Numbered from the stretch's first letter, positions 1-9,819 are shown. The stretch is 64,000 nt of DNA from Paenibacillus_E oryzisoli_A (GCF_050467285.1 NZ_JBCMUN010000007.1:372001-436000); one strand, 5' to 3'. The notes: generated by a model not told the origin, from the sequence alone. Made by a program: numbers and translations.

Positions 1-155
1 AAACCGATGAATTCCGGGCTGCCGCTTCCATTCCAAAGTGTAAACGAATAATAAATGCTCTCGAGGAACGGATAAAAGTAAAAGAATAGAAATACAGCAA
101 GCGCCGGCAAGAGAAATAACACGCCTGTCCAGTATTGCCTGCGTTCGAAATTCAT
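1..155 (-). CDS. Sugar ABC transporter permease (MalF/UgpA type), 3' part outside window
   Basis: Only the first 51 or so codons are in the window; the gene runs off the left edge. The predicted N-terminus is a short charged stretch (NFERRQYW) followed by a first membrane segment at about residues 10-30 (rich in L, A, F) and the sequence YPFLESIYYSFTLW, the usual opening of MalF-type permeases that import sugars with a binding lipoprotein. The start is set by a GGAAAGGAG ribosome site just upstream. It lies 70 bp downstream of the binding-protein gene at 226-1578 and is probably in the same operon. The sugar cannot be told from this fragment. Confidence 0.88.
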   Translation of the reverse strand, partial: MNFERRQYWTGVLFLLPALAVFLFFYFYPFLESIYYSFTLWNGSGSPEFIG

Positions 156-225
156 GGTAGCGGCTCCTTTCCATAGATGAAACGCGTCCAGCCAAAGACG
201 GCCGGACGCGAATACATGCCGACAA

Positions 226-1578
226 TCAATTCGTAGGAGGTACTATTACGGCCGCTTTATCTTTTTCCAAAGCGTCCTTTGCTGCCTTCAAATCAGCAGC
301 GTTGAACGGTGCGCCAGATACGACCTTCGTGGTCAGATCCGACAAAGCACTCATCACGCTAGCAGGAACAAAGTCATCTAATCTGTAAGGGTAAGATTTC
401 TTGTCCACATACTGTTTCATCGTATCCATCGCCGGATCGGCAAACTTAACTTGAATATCCTTGATGTAGGAGAGTGAACCTTCACCTGCAAGCCATGGTC
501 CCATAACATCTTGTGTTGTAATCAGATTGAACAGCGCCTTAGATTCTTCAACAAGCTTCGTCTTGGAGTTGATTGCAAGACTTGCATTCGTGCCAAGTTG
601 AATGGCCGTATTTCCTTTATCGTCCATAAGCGGGAAGTAGCCAATTTGGAACGACTTAAAGCCGCCCTTTTGAATATTATCCTTGTTCGTCCCTGGCATA
701 TAAGGCCCCTGAACGATCATTGCCGCGTCACCGGATGCGAATAATTGTCCTGATGCCGGCCAGTCAATGCTAAGCGCATTTTTGTTGAAATATCCAGATT
801 CTTTGAATTTCTGAAAATTTTTGAACACCGCTTGGATTGTTGGGTCGTCCAATTGAATTCCACCATCATAGACCTTCTTACCGAATAGCGGGTCGGTAGC
901 GAAACCGTATGACTCTAACCACATTGAAAAGAACAACGGTACTGTCCAACTGTCTTTAAACCCTAGAGCAATAGGTGTTTTCCCTGCTGCCTTCAACTTT
1001 TCACAGACATCAATGAATTCCTGGAGCGTTGTTGGAGCCTTCAATCCAAGTTCTTTGAACATGTCTGCGTTGTACCACACCCCACCATTCGGGGTACTCC
1101 CCAGCGGGGCGCCAAATAATTTCCCGTCATAGTAGACCGCCGGATTCTTTTTACCGACGTCCGTTAAGCGGCTGACCCAGGGCTCATTGGATACGTCCAT
1201 GAAATTCCCGGCCTTGAACCAGTCTTTCTTCTGGTAGAACACGACATCCGGAGCCGAATCAGATGCAAATTGTGCTTTCAACTTGTCAAAGTAAGAGGAG
1301 CCAAGGGTAATGTCCCATTGAATTTTTGCTTTTGGATAAAGTTTTTTATAGCCTTCTTCAATCGATTTCTTAAACTCCTGTTGATAAGGACGATCGTCCA
1401 TAAACCAATTTCCAACACGAATTGTAAACTCCTTGTCCTTTGATGCAGCGACAGCATCTCCATTCTTTGGCGATGCTTCCGGACTGCTTGTACCCTTAGA
1501 ACCCTCATTTCCGCATGCTGCAAGTACAAGCATGACACTTAGTGTCAGAATCGTTGGTGCGACTAGTTTTTTCTTCAT
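226..1578 (-). CDS. Extracellular sugar-binding lipoprotein of an ABC importer (family 1)
   Basis: A 450-residue secreted binding protein. Residues 1-22 form a lipoprotein signal peptide ending in the lipobox LAAC, so Cys22 should be lipidated and anchor it to the outer face of the membrane. The body has the family-1 solute-binding pattern: FDKLKAQFASDSAPDVVFY near residue 100, YNADMFKELGLKAPTT near 170, and GDAAMIVQGPYMPG near 285. It should hand a sugar or oligosaccharide to the permease starting at position 155. A sensor kinase/response regulator pair lies directly upstream on the same strand, so the two-component system probably controls this importer. The ligand is unknown, but the neighbouring glycosidases suggest a plant or microbial polysaccharide fragment. 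Confidence 0.93.
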   Translation of the reverse strand: MKKKLVAPTILTLSVMLVLAACGNEGSKGTSSPEASPKNGDAVAASKDKEFTIRVGNWFMDDRPYQQEFKKSIEEGYKKLYPKAKIQWDITLGSSYFDKLKAQFASDSAPDVVFYQKKDWFKAGNFMDVSNEPWVSRLTDVGKKNPAVYYDGKLFGAPLGSTPNGGVWYNADMFKELGLKAPTTLQEFIDVCEKLKAAGKTPIALGFKDSWTVPLFFSMWLESYGFATDPLFGKKVYDGGIQLDDPTIQAVFKNFQKFKESGYFNKNALSIDWPASGQLFASGDAAMIVQGPYMPGTNKDNIQKGGFKSFQIGYFPLMDDKGNTAIQLGTNASLAINSKTKLVEESKALFNLITTQDVMGPWLAGEGSLSYIKDIQVKFADPAMDTMKQYVDKKSYPYRLDDFVPASVMSALSDLTTKVVSGAPFNAADLKAAKDALEKDKAAVIVPPTN

Positions 1579-1668
1579 TCAAGTACACCCCTTTACTTTT
1601 GTTATTCGTTACATCTTAATGTTAGCTATTTTTCAATGAATGTTCGATGGCTGAGTTTTGGTTTTTCT

Positions 1669-3210
1669 TTATTGCAATTTACCTCCCTCCAAGCGCTTGT
1701 ATTCACTTGGCGTGCAGCCTGTGAATTTTTTGAAGAGTATGCTGAAATGTGCTGAATCCTTGAAGCCCACGGCGTAGGCAATCTCGTAAGCCTTTAAGTC
1801 TTCTTTCAATAACTTGACTTTCGCTGCCTCTATGCGGCATTCCCACAGAATGTCCGTAAAATTTTTACCCGTTTCCTTTTTGATTAAACGGCTTAAATAG
1901 GAATAGTTTACATTCAATCGCTTCGCAACCATTTGCAGTGTGAGTTCGGACATATACTCACTGTCAATGAGATGTATAGTTTCTGCAACAATGCGCTTGG
2001 GAGATTGTGACAAAAGACGACGAATTTCTTCCGAGTTATCAAGCAGATAACGTTCTAGTGCTTTCATCATATCCGTCAATATCAAACTGGATAGCATCAA
2101 TTCCCGAATTTCAACCGATGCCCGGGCATTGGGCTCGATACCGAACTCAAGCAGCACATCCTCTGAGCGTTCAATCAATCCGATACAGAAATGCTGAATG
2201 TCTTTCCGGCTAGCGCCGACAGACAACATGCGGCGATAGACGTCTGAAATCGCATCACGAATGCCGTTCGCTTCACCCGTTCGCAATAGTTCTGCTACCT
2301 TGTTGACGGACATGAGCGACTCCTTCTCTTTCTCACTGACAATCATCTCGATTGCATCGAAGGCAAGCATGGATTTCTTACCAAGCAGCATCCGATAGTC
2401 CATACAAACACCGGTTTGTCTGATCGCCTCGGGAAGATCGAAATAGGAGTTCATTGTCCGACTGATACCAACGGAGACACTCAAACTTTCCTGTGTCTCG
2501 CATGCATCTATCAGTCGTTTAGCGAATCCAATGATTTTAGAATTGTCCGTATCCAAAAACTCCTGGCAAGGCAACAGCGCATAAACCCCATTAGATGATT
2601 CTGACATCCAGGAAATAATTCCCTCATTTTTAGAGACGGATTCAAGTGCCTTTCGAACTTGCTTGAGTGCAAATGGATTTCGCGAATGTTGCAACCCGTA
2701 TACGTGATCCAACTCCGTATAAAGTAAAACAAATTCTCCATCTTTTATACCGCGGCTATGCATCCATTCGATTTTTTCCTCCACTGTAATCATTTCTGAC
2801 CCGATAACTGTAAAGAATGCGTCTCTTTCTACCCAAGCATCGTGTTCCTTATCTCGCTGCTTCTCCACCGCGCGTATGATGTCCTCCGGCTTAAACGGTT
2901 TGGTAATAAAATCGGAAGCACCAAGACGAACGGCTTGTCTTGCATACTCAAATTCGTGATGCGCAGTTAAGAAAATAATGGGCAGATGAGGACGCGTTGA
3001 GCGAATCGCCTCAGCCAGTTCAATACCGTCCATTCCTGGCATTCGAATATCTGTCAGAACGACATCCGGGTTGGTTCTCTCAATCATGCTGAGTGCCTCT
3101 TCTCCATTAGCAGCTGTTCCTACAACTGTACACCTTGCCTGCCCCCATTGAGGCAATCCCGCCAAATATTCACGAATTTCAGTTTCGTCGTCTACAATAA
3201 GTACGCGCAT
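1669..3210 (-). CDS. AraC-type response regulator (YesN-like)
   Basis: A 513-residue DNA-binding response regulator. Residues 1-120 are a receiver domain with acidic pocket D7/D8, phosphoacceptor D54 (in LTDIRMPGMDG) and the conserved lysine in FITKPF. The middle part is a linker domain of unknown role, and the last ~100 residues are a double helix-turn-helix AraC domain (SRLIKKETGKNF ... AYAVGFKDSAHFSILFKKFTG). I chose the ATG at 3210, not an upstream in-frame codon, because MRVLIVDDE is the canonical receiver start and a GAGGAATAAT ribosome site precedes it. It begins 2 bp after the kinase stop codon, so the pair is co-translated. It probably activates the binding-protein/permease genes downstream in response to sugar sensed by the kinase. 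Confidence 0.95.
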   Translation of the reverse strand: MRVLIVDDETEIREYLAGLPQWGQARCTVVGTAANGEEALSMIERTNPDVVLTDIRMPGMDGIELAEAIRSTRPHLPIIFLTAHHEFEYARQAVRLGASDFITKPFKPEDIIRAVEKQRDKEHDAWVERDAFFTVIGSEMITVEEKIEWMHSRGIKDGEFVLLYTELDHVYGLQHSRNPFALKQVRKALESVSKNEGIISWMSESSNGVYALLPCQEFLDTDNSKIIGFAKRLIDACETQESLSVSVGISRTMNSYFDLPEAIRQTGVCMDYRMLLGKKSMLAFDAIEMIVSEKEKESLMSVNKVAELLRTGEANGIRDAISDVYRRMLSVGASRKDIQHFCIGLIERSEDVLLEFGIEPNARASVEIRELMLSSLILTDMMKALERYLLDNSEEIRRLLSQSPKRIVAETIHLIDSEYMSELTLQMVAKRLNVNYSYLSRLIKKETGKNFTDILWECRIEAAKVKLLKEDLKAYEIAYAVGFKDSAHFSILFKKFTGCTPSEYKRLEGGKLQ

Positions 3211-3211
3211 A

Positions 3212-4948
3212 TTATTCCTCTCCTGTATCTTCCCATAGTTGGATGGGCATCTGTAATTTAACAGTGACGATTCCCTCTGCGTCTCGGCTAAGCGTGGCTC
3301 CGTATTGATTGCCAAAATAATGATGAATCCTCATGTTGACATTATCCAGACCTGATCCCAATCCTTTCTTTGTCAGTTGATCAGTACTACGACCGTAGCT
3401 CGAATCAACAGGAGGCGCCGGGTTTCGGATTGTGATCACAAGTAGGAAATCTTCTTCTTTTGCTTCTATCTCAATACGGCCGCCATCATGCAGGCGATCA
3501 ATGCCGTGGATTACGGCATTCTCAACAAGTGGCTGCAGGATTAACTTAGGCATGGCTACTTGCCGTAACATTTCCGGGAGAGCAAGAGTAAAATGCATCC
3601 GCTCACCGAAGCGGTATTTATGAATCTGCAGATACATTTCTGTAAACGCAAATTCCGTCTCCAAAGATACGAACTTCCCTCCGGGCATGATGGAGAATCT
3701 GAAAATACTCGACAATTTATGGACGACATCGGGGACATACCAAGCTTTATTCGGGTTCTGTGACATAATACTGATGTATTCTAACGTGTTGTACAAAAAA
3801 TGAGGATTAATGTACATGCGGATCGATTTTAATTCAGCTTCTCTTGCAACAAGTTCGCTTTTGTAGTTTTTTTCGATCAAGTCCTTTGTCTTCAGCACCA
3901 GTCGGTTGTAGCCATAGCAGAGCATGGCGATCTCATCCCTGGTTCCAATATCCTGAATAATTTGATATTCCTCTTTCTCCGCATGGCGCATCAACTTGGT
4001 AAGCCGTTGAATGGGATCGGTCACGCGCCTAAGTATGAAATAGGTTACAAATAGAACGGCAAGCCAGGCAAAAAGGGTAATCGCTACGGATAATACTGCC
4101 TGTTTTTCTACGATTTTGTCGGTGCCAGGCGTTGACAGCCAGATATAATGGTAATCGGCATATTGTGATTTTTGCTGTATTTGCAACTGTGATTCTGACT
4201 TCTGAACATCCAGTACATTTCCGATATCATTTGGATCGGAAGCAGAGAGAATGATGTTGTTTGAACTAATGATGTAAAACGTGTCAGGTGCAAAATTGGT
4301 ATATGTGTTTTGGAGACCTGAGGGGCTTAGTGTGACAACGAGTTGACCGAGTAATTTATTGGGTTCGCCCCCCTTAGCAGATCCGTATATCTTCATATCG
4401 CACGCCATCCGCTTGTCATCAGTAAAAAAAGCCCATTCCGGTACTCTCTCGAACTCAAAGGGGAGCAGTCGAAAAGCAGAAGCATATCGCAGCGAACGGC
4501 TGCCATCAATGCTGATTACCTGATCATCTGGCGTAACTACATATATGTTGTCCACGAAAGGGCCGACTGTTCGTCTCAGCTCAACTAGCTCCACTTGAAG
4601 CGTATCCTTTACACTCCCTAGTAAGTTAGTGCGGTAATCAACATTGATCGCGCTAGTGTCAGTTAACGGATACAAGTTGAGATAGGATTGAACTGGTTCT
4701 CGATCACCTATTTCCAACAACCGCTTCTTGATTGCGAGAAGCGGTTCGTCCATTTTTGTTGCAGCTGCGGCGAATGTCTGCTGCGCATCTTCTGTTGCTT
4801 TCTTCCCGATCAATTGACTAGAACGAATATAGAAGGTTGTACTAACGATTATCAGTGGCACAAGCGTGAGCAGCGAGTAAATGATAAGCATTTTATAGAA
4901 AAGCTTCGAACGGATTGCATTGATGAAATTGGCAAAAAAATGATCCAT
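3212..4948 (-). CDS. Membrane sensor histidine kinase (YesM-like)
   Basis: A histidine kinase of about 578 residues. It has a first membrane helix near residues 17-37 (LLTLVPLIIVSTTFY), an extracellular Cache-like region, a second helix (SVAITLFAWLAVLFVTYFIL), a HAMP linker (RRVTDPIQRLTKLM), the His_kinase motif YINPHFLYNTLEYIS with the phosphorylated His, and a HATPase domain with N-box LQPLVENAVIHGI and glycine box GLGSGLDNV. It should sense an extracellular sugar, possibly together with the binding lipoprotein, and phosphorylate the regulator at 1669-3210. I chose ATG at 4948 because GGGGGA lies upstream at good spacing; a start at 4963 is possible. Confidence 0.93.
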   Translation of the reverse strand: MDHFFANFINAIRSKLFYKMLIIYSLLTLVPLIIVSTTFYIRSSQLIGKKATEDAQQTFAAAATKMDEPLLAIKKRLLEIGDREPVQSYLNLYPLTDTSAINVDYRTNLLGSVKDTLQVELVELRRTVGPFVDNIYVVTPDDQVISIDGSRSLRYASAFRLLPFEFERVPEWAFFTDDKRMACDMKIYGSAKGGEPNKLLGQLVVTLSPSGLQNTYTNFAPDTFYIISSNNIILSASDPNDIGNVLDVQKSESQLQIQQKSQYADYHYIWLSTPGTDKIVEKQAVLSVAITLFAWLAVLFVTYFILRRVTDPIQRLTKLMRHAEKEEYQIIQDIGTRDEIAMLCYGYNRLVLKTKDLIEKNYKSELVAREAELKSIRMYINPHFLYNTLEYISIMSQNPNKAWYVPDVVHKLSSIFRFSIMPGGKFVSLETEFAFTEMYLQIHKYRFGERMHFTLALPEMLRQVAMPKLILQPLVENAVIHGIDRLHDGGRIEIEAKEEDFLLVITIRNPAPPVDSSYGRSTDQLTKKGLGSGLDNVNMRIHHYFGNQYGATLSRDAEGIVTVKLQMPIQLWEDTGEE

Positions 4949-4993
4949 ACCGCAGTCCCCCATAGAAAAATCTGAACCTCTAATGGAAATAAT

Positions 4994-5040
4994 AAAACCA
5001 GATGGCAACTAAACCTTGAAGGTTTCAGTTACCATCTGGG
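4994..5040 (-). terminator. Rho-independent terminator after the secreted GH99-like gene
   Basis: Arms CCAGATGG (4998-5005) and CCATCTGG (5032-5039) form a long stem with an inner AAACC/GGTTT pairing. On the minus strand the stem is followed by TTTTATTATTT. It lies between the 5064-6983 gene and the kinase gene and separates the two transcription units. Confidence 0.85.
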
Positions 5041-5063
5041 CTTCTCATCCATCTAATAAGAAA

Positions 5064-6983
5064 TTAATTGGTCACCCGAATATAATCTACATTTAATGTA
5101 GCGCTTGAACTTTCCGCCGGATCTAACGGATCCATTCTCAAACGTTTAATAGTACCTGCCCAAGAAGCGCTAGCGGACATATCAACGATGTATTCCGTAT
5201 AGTCACTATTAGGAATAATATTAAAACTGACCGATTTTGTTTGATTCCATGTCGTATCCGAATTGGTTATGAAGAATATACTGGCCAAGTTTTTAGACGA
5301 ATTGTTTCTCATACCAATACGTATATTGTGGTATTTTGCAGGATCCGTTATTCCCAAGCTGTCTGCTGACAAGATCTGCGGATCAGTACCTCCAGTCGTC
5401 AAGGTCATTTCCCCTCCAGTCACAGTTCCACTTACTTGGTAAAACATCGTCCATCCTTCAAAATTTCCGTTTGTGTTGAAATTCCAGTCCTTCACACTTG
5501 TATATGAACCGGTATTAAAAATATTAAATTCGTACATTATTGGTGTACCTGAACCGCTGGTGTAGTAGATTCTCGCTTTCGTACCCGTAACTGGTGCAAA
5601 CGTATGTGTGCTGGGATTTGATACACTGCCGATCGTAGTTCCCGTATAAGCTATATTCCAAGAACCACCAGACCAATATTCTATTCGAAAACCAGATGTT
5701 CTGCCTCCATATTCCGTTAACATCACTTCATCAAAAGTTGTATTCGATCCAAAATCCACCTCCAACCACTGTCCATTATAATTGGATCCTAGAGCCGCTT
5801 GCCAATTCGTATTGGTCATTTCATCAAAGGCTTTGCTGGCTGCTTGGTTGGCCTCTTGTTGCGATGAAGCAGCATAAGTTTTATTTAACGCCAAATTGGC
5901 TGGAAATAAGACATCATGGATGGCATCCAAACGATCAGTACCGTCAAACAATGTTGGACTCATCCATCCCCCTTCGTCAAATTCATTCCAGGCATACATT
6001 AAGATTGCATTTGCGTTGTTAACTGTAGAATTGCCATGTGTCCAATCTAGCGCTTTTTTCAGATTATATGCAATTTCTGAAGGTTGCGCGGTTTGAATCC
6101 AATCATTAGCTCCATAACTGTGCCAGGATACAGGATTATCAATCCTTGGGCGCGGATCCCAACCAGTCGTGACCCAAGGGACCACATTTTTTCCTGTACT
6201 TTTTGCAGTATTCCAACCATTCTGATCCGCAGCCATCAAGTGTGTATAGGGCTTGCCGCCACCGCCAAACGATGTGTAGGCACTGATTGCATCAGCTCCA
6301 AGCGAGTCAACCGTGCTCGCGGATGCCCCCATTAAAACGATATACGGTGTACTAAGTCCAGCAGTCGTAGATTTCGTTCGTAATGTTTGAATGTTATCCG
6401 CAGTATAGCCGCCAGTACCCCCAGATATATAAACTAGTGGTCTCCCATTCAGTACTTTCTGATAATTGCTGTCCTGGAAGCGACTCACAAGCCAATCGAA
6501 ATTGGAAGGAAGAAGCAAGCTAGTACCCAAAATCAGGGAGTAATTGATATCATTCTTGTGGGTGCTAGAGAAATAAAGATTACGTGCGATATCCATACCA
6601 CTTCCATCAGCATAGTAACAAAAGGCCCAGTAATCAATTCCTGCATTTTTTGCATAGGCAATATCTTGATCCATGACCGCTTGCGTCAATTCGCGAGCCT
6701 GTACGGTATTGGTACCCGTTTCGACACCATAAAATGGTAAACGGAAATGGTATTGGTTCGGCCCTAAAGCAGTTTCTACTTGCTGTCCGACATAGGGGGC
6801 CCCCACCCCATTCGTATTCGTATCCCCAACCCATCCGTCCCATCGAATCGCACCGATTAAAGTGCCTCTCTTTCCCGCAGCTTCAACTTCTGGAGGAAAG
6901 TGGAGGATTCCTGGCAACAAGAAAGCTAAGCACAGAGACAATATAACAATCTTGCAAACTGATCGCACGTACGTTCGCATCAT
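5064..6983 (-). CDS. Secreted GH99/WbsX-like glycosidase with F5/8C carbohydrate-binding domain
   Basis: A 639-residue exported protein. Residues 1-36 are a signal peptide (cleavage likely near EVEAAG). Residues ~37-355 resemble the GH99/WbsX-like TIM-barrel family: GIDYWAFCYYADGSGMD near 115 and AILMYAWNEFDEGGW near 325 are the hallmark strands. Residues ~358-490 form an F5/8 type C (discoidin) domain (LALNKTYAASS, WLEVDFGSNTTFDEV). The last ~145 residues are another beta-sandwich. It probably attacks a mannan- or glycoprotein-like polymer at the cell surface. The start has an ideal GGAGG site 7 nt upstream. It has its own terminator at 4994-5040. Family members differ in specificity, so the substrate is open. 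Confidence 0.82.
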   Translation of the reverse strand: MMRTYVRSVCKIVILSLCLAFLLPGILHFPPEVEAAGKRGTLIGAIRWDGWVGDTNTNGVGAPYVGQQVETALGPNQYHFRLPFYGVETGTNTVQARELTQAVMDQDIAYAKNAGIDYWAFCYYADGSGMDIARNLYFSSTHKNDINYSLILGTSLLLPSNFDWLVSRFQDSNYQKVLNGRPLVYISGGTGGYTADNIQTLRTKSTTAGLSTPYIVLMGASASTVDSLGADAISAYTSFGGGGKPYTHLMAADQNGWNTAKSTGKNVVPWVTTGWDPRPRIDNPVSWHSYGANDWIQTAQPSEIAYNLKKALDWTHGNSTVNNANAILMYAWNEFDEGGWMSPTLFDGTDRLDAIHDVLFPANLALNKTYAASSQQEANQAASKAFDEMTNTNWQAALGSNYNGQWLEVDFGSNTTFDEVMLTEYGGRTSGFRIEYWSGGSWNIAYTGTTIGSVSNPSTHTFAPVTGTKARIYYTSGSGTPIMYEFNIFNTGSYTSVKDWNFNTNGNFEGWTMFYQVSGTVTGGEMTLTTGGTDPQILSADSLGITDPAKYHNIRIGMRNNSSKNLASIFFITNSDTTWNQTKSVSFNIIPNSDYTEYIVDMSASASWAGTIKRLRMDPLDPAESSSATLNVDYIRVTN

Positions 6984-7333
6984 GGTATTACCTCCTAATT
7001 AAATTAGATAAACCAATCATCAAATGCGTTCATTCAAGCTGGTGCATTTTCAATGCAAATGGAACAAATCGTTTAAGCGGGAAGGATTATACGGGAGCTA
7101 TGGGGGAGGGGATATAATCAATTGAGGTTTTGTGTCTTTAGAAAAATGATAACGCCTTCATGAATGAAGCGGAATAGTTCCATTTTACCTTTTCTTTGCT
7201 TCAATTGACCAATTGAAGCAAGCTTAAGGGATGACTCCCCGTCAGTACCAAATGAAATCGGAATGAAGCCATATCGGCATACAGGAGGTCATCCTTTACT
7301 GTACTAGCAATTAATGAATGGTACGTGAATGAA
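6984..7333. other. 350-bp intergenic region, 5' side of the secreted glycosidase gene
   Basis: No gene seen. It carries the ribosome site of the 6983 gene, a TATAAT-like -10 box on the minus strand (7086-7091) without a convincing -35 box, and a perfect 12-bp inverted repeat at 7196-7221. The lack of a good -35 would fit an activator-dependent promoter. Confidence 0.5.
7196..7221. repeat. Perfect 12-bp inverted repeat, candidate operator
   Basis: TTGCTTCAATTG (7196-7207) and CAATTGAAGCAA (7210-7221) are separated by only 2 nt. No T-run follows on either strand and the loop is too short for a good RNA terminator, so a protein-binding palindrome between the GH88 operon end and the glycosidase promoter is more likely. 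No regulator can be assigned. Confidence 0.45.
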
Positions 7334-8533
7334 TTAAAACCAAGGTAACACCACTGAGCTGTTATTTAATCGCAGTAGCGCTTCGTAAAAAAAGTAATCG
7401 CCATAGATCAACGGCTGATCAGTTCCGTATCCATATTCGCCTGTCGCTTCCTCTTGGCTCCCCTTGAAGTATGACGGTCCAACGCAGCCGTGCAAGAGGA
7501 AAGCATTTGGCTCCAACGAGGCGGGAGCGAGGTGCGCGTCTATTAAACGTCTTACGGTTGCCCTTGCAAGTTGCAGCAGATCGCTTCGCTCCGGCAGCAA
7601 GCTGGCGAGTTCCAATAATCCGCAGGCAGCGATCGCCATCGCCGATGTATCAATCGGTAGCCGCTCCGTTCGTGGTGCGGCGAAATCCCAAGGCGCGTCG
7701 CCATTCGGCAACAAGGAACGCTGCCAATATTCCGCACAGCGCAGTGCTGTAGCAAGCATCTGCTCATCTGACGAATGGCGGTAATTCAAGGCGAGTCCGT
7801 ACAATGCCCATGCCTGTCCACGGCTCCAGCAGGAATCGTCCGCATAGCCTTGTGCGGTTTTTCCTCCCTTCGGCTCTCCCGTGGCAGGGTCAAATTGAAA
7901 GGTGTGATAAGTGGAGCCATCCTCCCTGACGATATTTCGCATAAGTGTATTAGCGTGACAGGAGGCGATCTGGGCGTACCGCACCTCTCCCGTATGACGG
8001 GAAGCCCAATACAGAAGTGGGAGATTCATCAGACTGTCAATAATCGCTTTCCCTTTCTTTAGCTCACGGAATTCCGGCGTGTCATGCTCCCAATCGTTCC
8101 AAGCCCGGATAAACGCTCCACGTTCCTGAAACCTGGCTGCAAGCGCATCCGCTGCCTGCAGGCTGATTTTCTCCGATACCGCCGACCCCGTCAGTCGGAA
8201 ATGAAACACAGCCGTCAAATGAAAAATAAAGCCAACATCATGATCAAGTCCGATATAGCCATTTATCGCATTGACCTCTGGATCGTTCGCTACCCTCTCT
8301 TCAAAAAACGGAATGTACTTTTCGAACTCCTGAATGTAAACATCATCCTTCTTGCACACATTTGCGAGAAGAAGCATACCAGGCCAAAATCCGTCGGTCC
8401 AGTGCCCGCCCGTCTGGCATTCGTAACGCCCCTCCCTGTTCGCGACCGCATTAGGGATGCAGCCTGTGTATTTGCTGCAATTGTTCTTGATTCGTTCACT
8501 TAGCAAGTTTATTAAGTTTTGTTCATTCCACAT
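7334..8533 (-). CDS. Glycoside hydrolase family 88, unsaturated glucuronyl hydrolase
   Basis: A 399-residue cytosolic protein without a signal peptide. It has the GH88 signature GLDHDVGF near residue 95, GGHWTDGFWPG near 42, the (alpha/alpha)6-barrel spacing of the family, and DDSCWSRGQAWALYG near 230. These enzymes hydrate the 4,5-unsaturated uronic acid left at the non-reducing end by polysaccharide lyases and release it from the oligosaccharide. The start has GAGGGGG at good spacing. It is the last of three co-directional genes (9871-10977, 8641-9819, this one), so it probably removes unsaturated uronate from oligosaccharides handled by this operon. Confidence 0.93.
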   Translation of the reverse strand: MWNEQNLINLLSERIKNNCSKYTGCIPNAVANREGRYECQTGGHWTDGFWPGMLLLANVCKKDDVYIQEFEKYIPFFEERVANDPEVNAINGYIGLDHDVGFIFHLTAVFHFRLTGSAVSEKISLQAADALAARFQERGAFIRAWNDWEHDTPEFRELKKGKAIIDSLMNLPLLYWASRHTGEVRYAQIASCHANTLMRNIVREDGSTYHTFQFDPATGEPKGGKTAQGYADDSCWSRGQAWALYGLALNYRHSSDEQMLATALRCAEYWQRSLLPNGDAPWDFAAPRTERLPIDTSAMAIAACGLLELASLLPERSDLLQLARATVRRLIDAHLAPASLEPNAFLLHGCVGPSYFKGSQEEATGEYGYGTDQPLIYGDYFFYEALLRLNNSSVVLPWF

Positions 8534-8640
8534 TCAATTTCCCCCTCTTTCATGGCAAATACAATGTATGGCTGGATCCATCAGAACGTTGTGCCGGTCC
8601 GGCACACATCATGATGATCTGCCATTGCCACCTTACCGGC

Positions 8641-9819
8641 TCATCCGTAAATCGACTTATCGGCCGTGAGGTTAACGCCCGACCACGCCTTCTTGGACGT
8701 CCAATCAGCCTCGCCCGTCCAGAACAGATCGTCCGCCGGCAGGCCGAGCGGCAAAAACACCGTACTGCACAGGTATAGGCTGCCAGTTGAAATATAAACT
8801 TCACCAAGGTCCGGCTGATAGCCGCAAAGACCGATCGTGAGCCAACCGTTCGCGTCAAACGTTCCCGGCTGCTCAATCGTTCGGCGAATGACAGCACTAA
8901 GCGCCCCACGCACCTGCGCCGGCTCGACGCCGGACGGCAACTCGCGCCGCAGCGCCATCTGCGCCAGATGCTGGAACGCGCCGAACCGATACACGATGGA
9001 GCGGCCGATCGGCGGATAGGTTCCATCTGGCGAAATGAGCCTCTCCTGCACCTCGGCGTATCGGATAGCCCGCTTGCGTAGCGGCTCGGCGAGGCCTGCC
9101 CAATCTGTTTCCTCCCCGCTTACAGCCTCCACGATATCCAACATCATCGGCTGAATGACGAAGCTGTTATAGTAATCCCAGTGGAAATTAGGGCCATCGC
9201 CGTAAACGCCATCACCCATGTACCACTGCTCATGCTGCCTGAGTGCATAATCGATCCGCATGCGATCCCAATCCGCTTCGCCCAACTGGCGAAGCGCTGT
9301 TTCAATCATGGCGGAGAACAACAGCCAGTTGTTCGTAAAGGGCTTTCGAGTACGCGTCGCTTTTAGCGAGGCGATGAGCTGACTTCGGACACGAGGTTCA
9401 AGCTTCTCTCCGAGCTCTGTCGGTGCCCTCAGCACAGCATGCGCCAAAAAGGCCGCATCAACAATCGGCTGATACCCCTCCGAAAAATTACAAACATCCG
9501 GCGAAGCAGGGTCCGTACCCGCATCGATGGCGGCTCGAGCCATATCGGCGAAGCGCTCGCGAAGACGTCCTTCTTCCCCATCTCGGGGGCCGGATTCCAG
9601 CCAGGAAGCGAGGCCTGCCAAGGTTCGGCCAAGCGCCTCTAAATACATATAAGGCGACCGATCCGGCTCCCCATGCTGAGAAAGAAGCATTTCGTCCGTT
9701 TTCACCGCGACCGGCATAGTCGCTTTCAGTTTTCGCTCCGATAGCGCCTTTAGGACGGGACCAGCGATGCGTTCCATTGTTTGGAGCCAGTACGCCCTGT
9801 CATTGCGTGATAGTGTCAT
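8641..9819 (-). CDS. DUF2264 domain protein
   Basis: A 392-residue cytosolic protein that matches the DUF2264 family in its opening (RAYWLQTMERIAGPVLKAL) and internal pattern (DGEEGRLRERFADMARAAID, FTNNWLLFSAMIETALR, YGDGPNFHWDYYNSFVI, FHWDYYNSFV). The family is predicted to be an (alpha/alpha)-barrel related to glycoside hydrolases and lyases and often sits next to GH88/GH105 genes. The reaction is not established. It lies between the WbsX-like gene (51 bp upstream) and the GH88 gene (107 bp downstream), which points to work on uronic-acid oligosaccharides. GC-rich DNA here also produces open antisense frames, which I take as artefacts. Confidence 0.85.
   Translation of the reverse strand: MTLSRNDRAYWLQTMERIAGPVLKALSERKLKATMPVAVKTDEMLLSQHGEPDRSPYMYLEALGRTLAGLASWLESGPRDGEEGRLRERFADMARAAIDAGTDPASPDVCNFSEGYQPIVDAAFLAHAVLRAPTELGEKLEPRVRSQLIASLKATRTRKPFTNNWLLFSAMIETALRQLGEADWDRMRIDYALRQHEQWYMGDGVYGDGPNFHWDYYNSFVIQPMMLDIVEAVSGEETDWAGLAEPLRKRAIRYAEVQERLISPDGTYPPIGRSIVYRFGAFQHLAQMALRRELPSGVEPAQVRGALSAVIRRTIEQPGTFDANGWLTIGLCGYQPDLGEVYISTGSLYLCSTVFLPLGLPADDLFWTGEADWTSKKAWSGVNLTADKSIYG

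Noticed and set aside
8550..9740. Long open frames on the opposite strand and in other frames across the DUF2264 gene
   Set aside because: They are rich in Arg, Ala and Pro, lack ribosome sites and overlap a gene that matches a family along its whole length; they come from GC-rich codon use.
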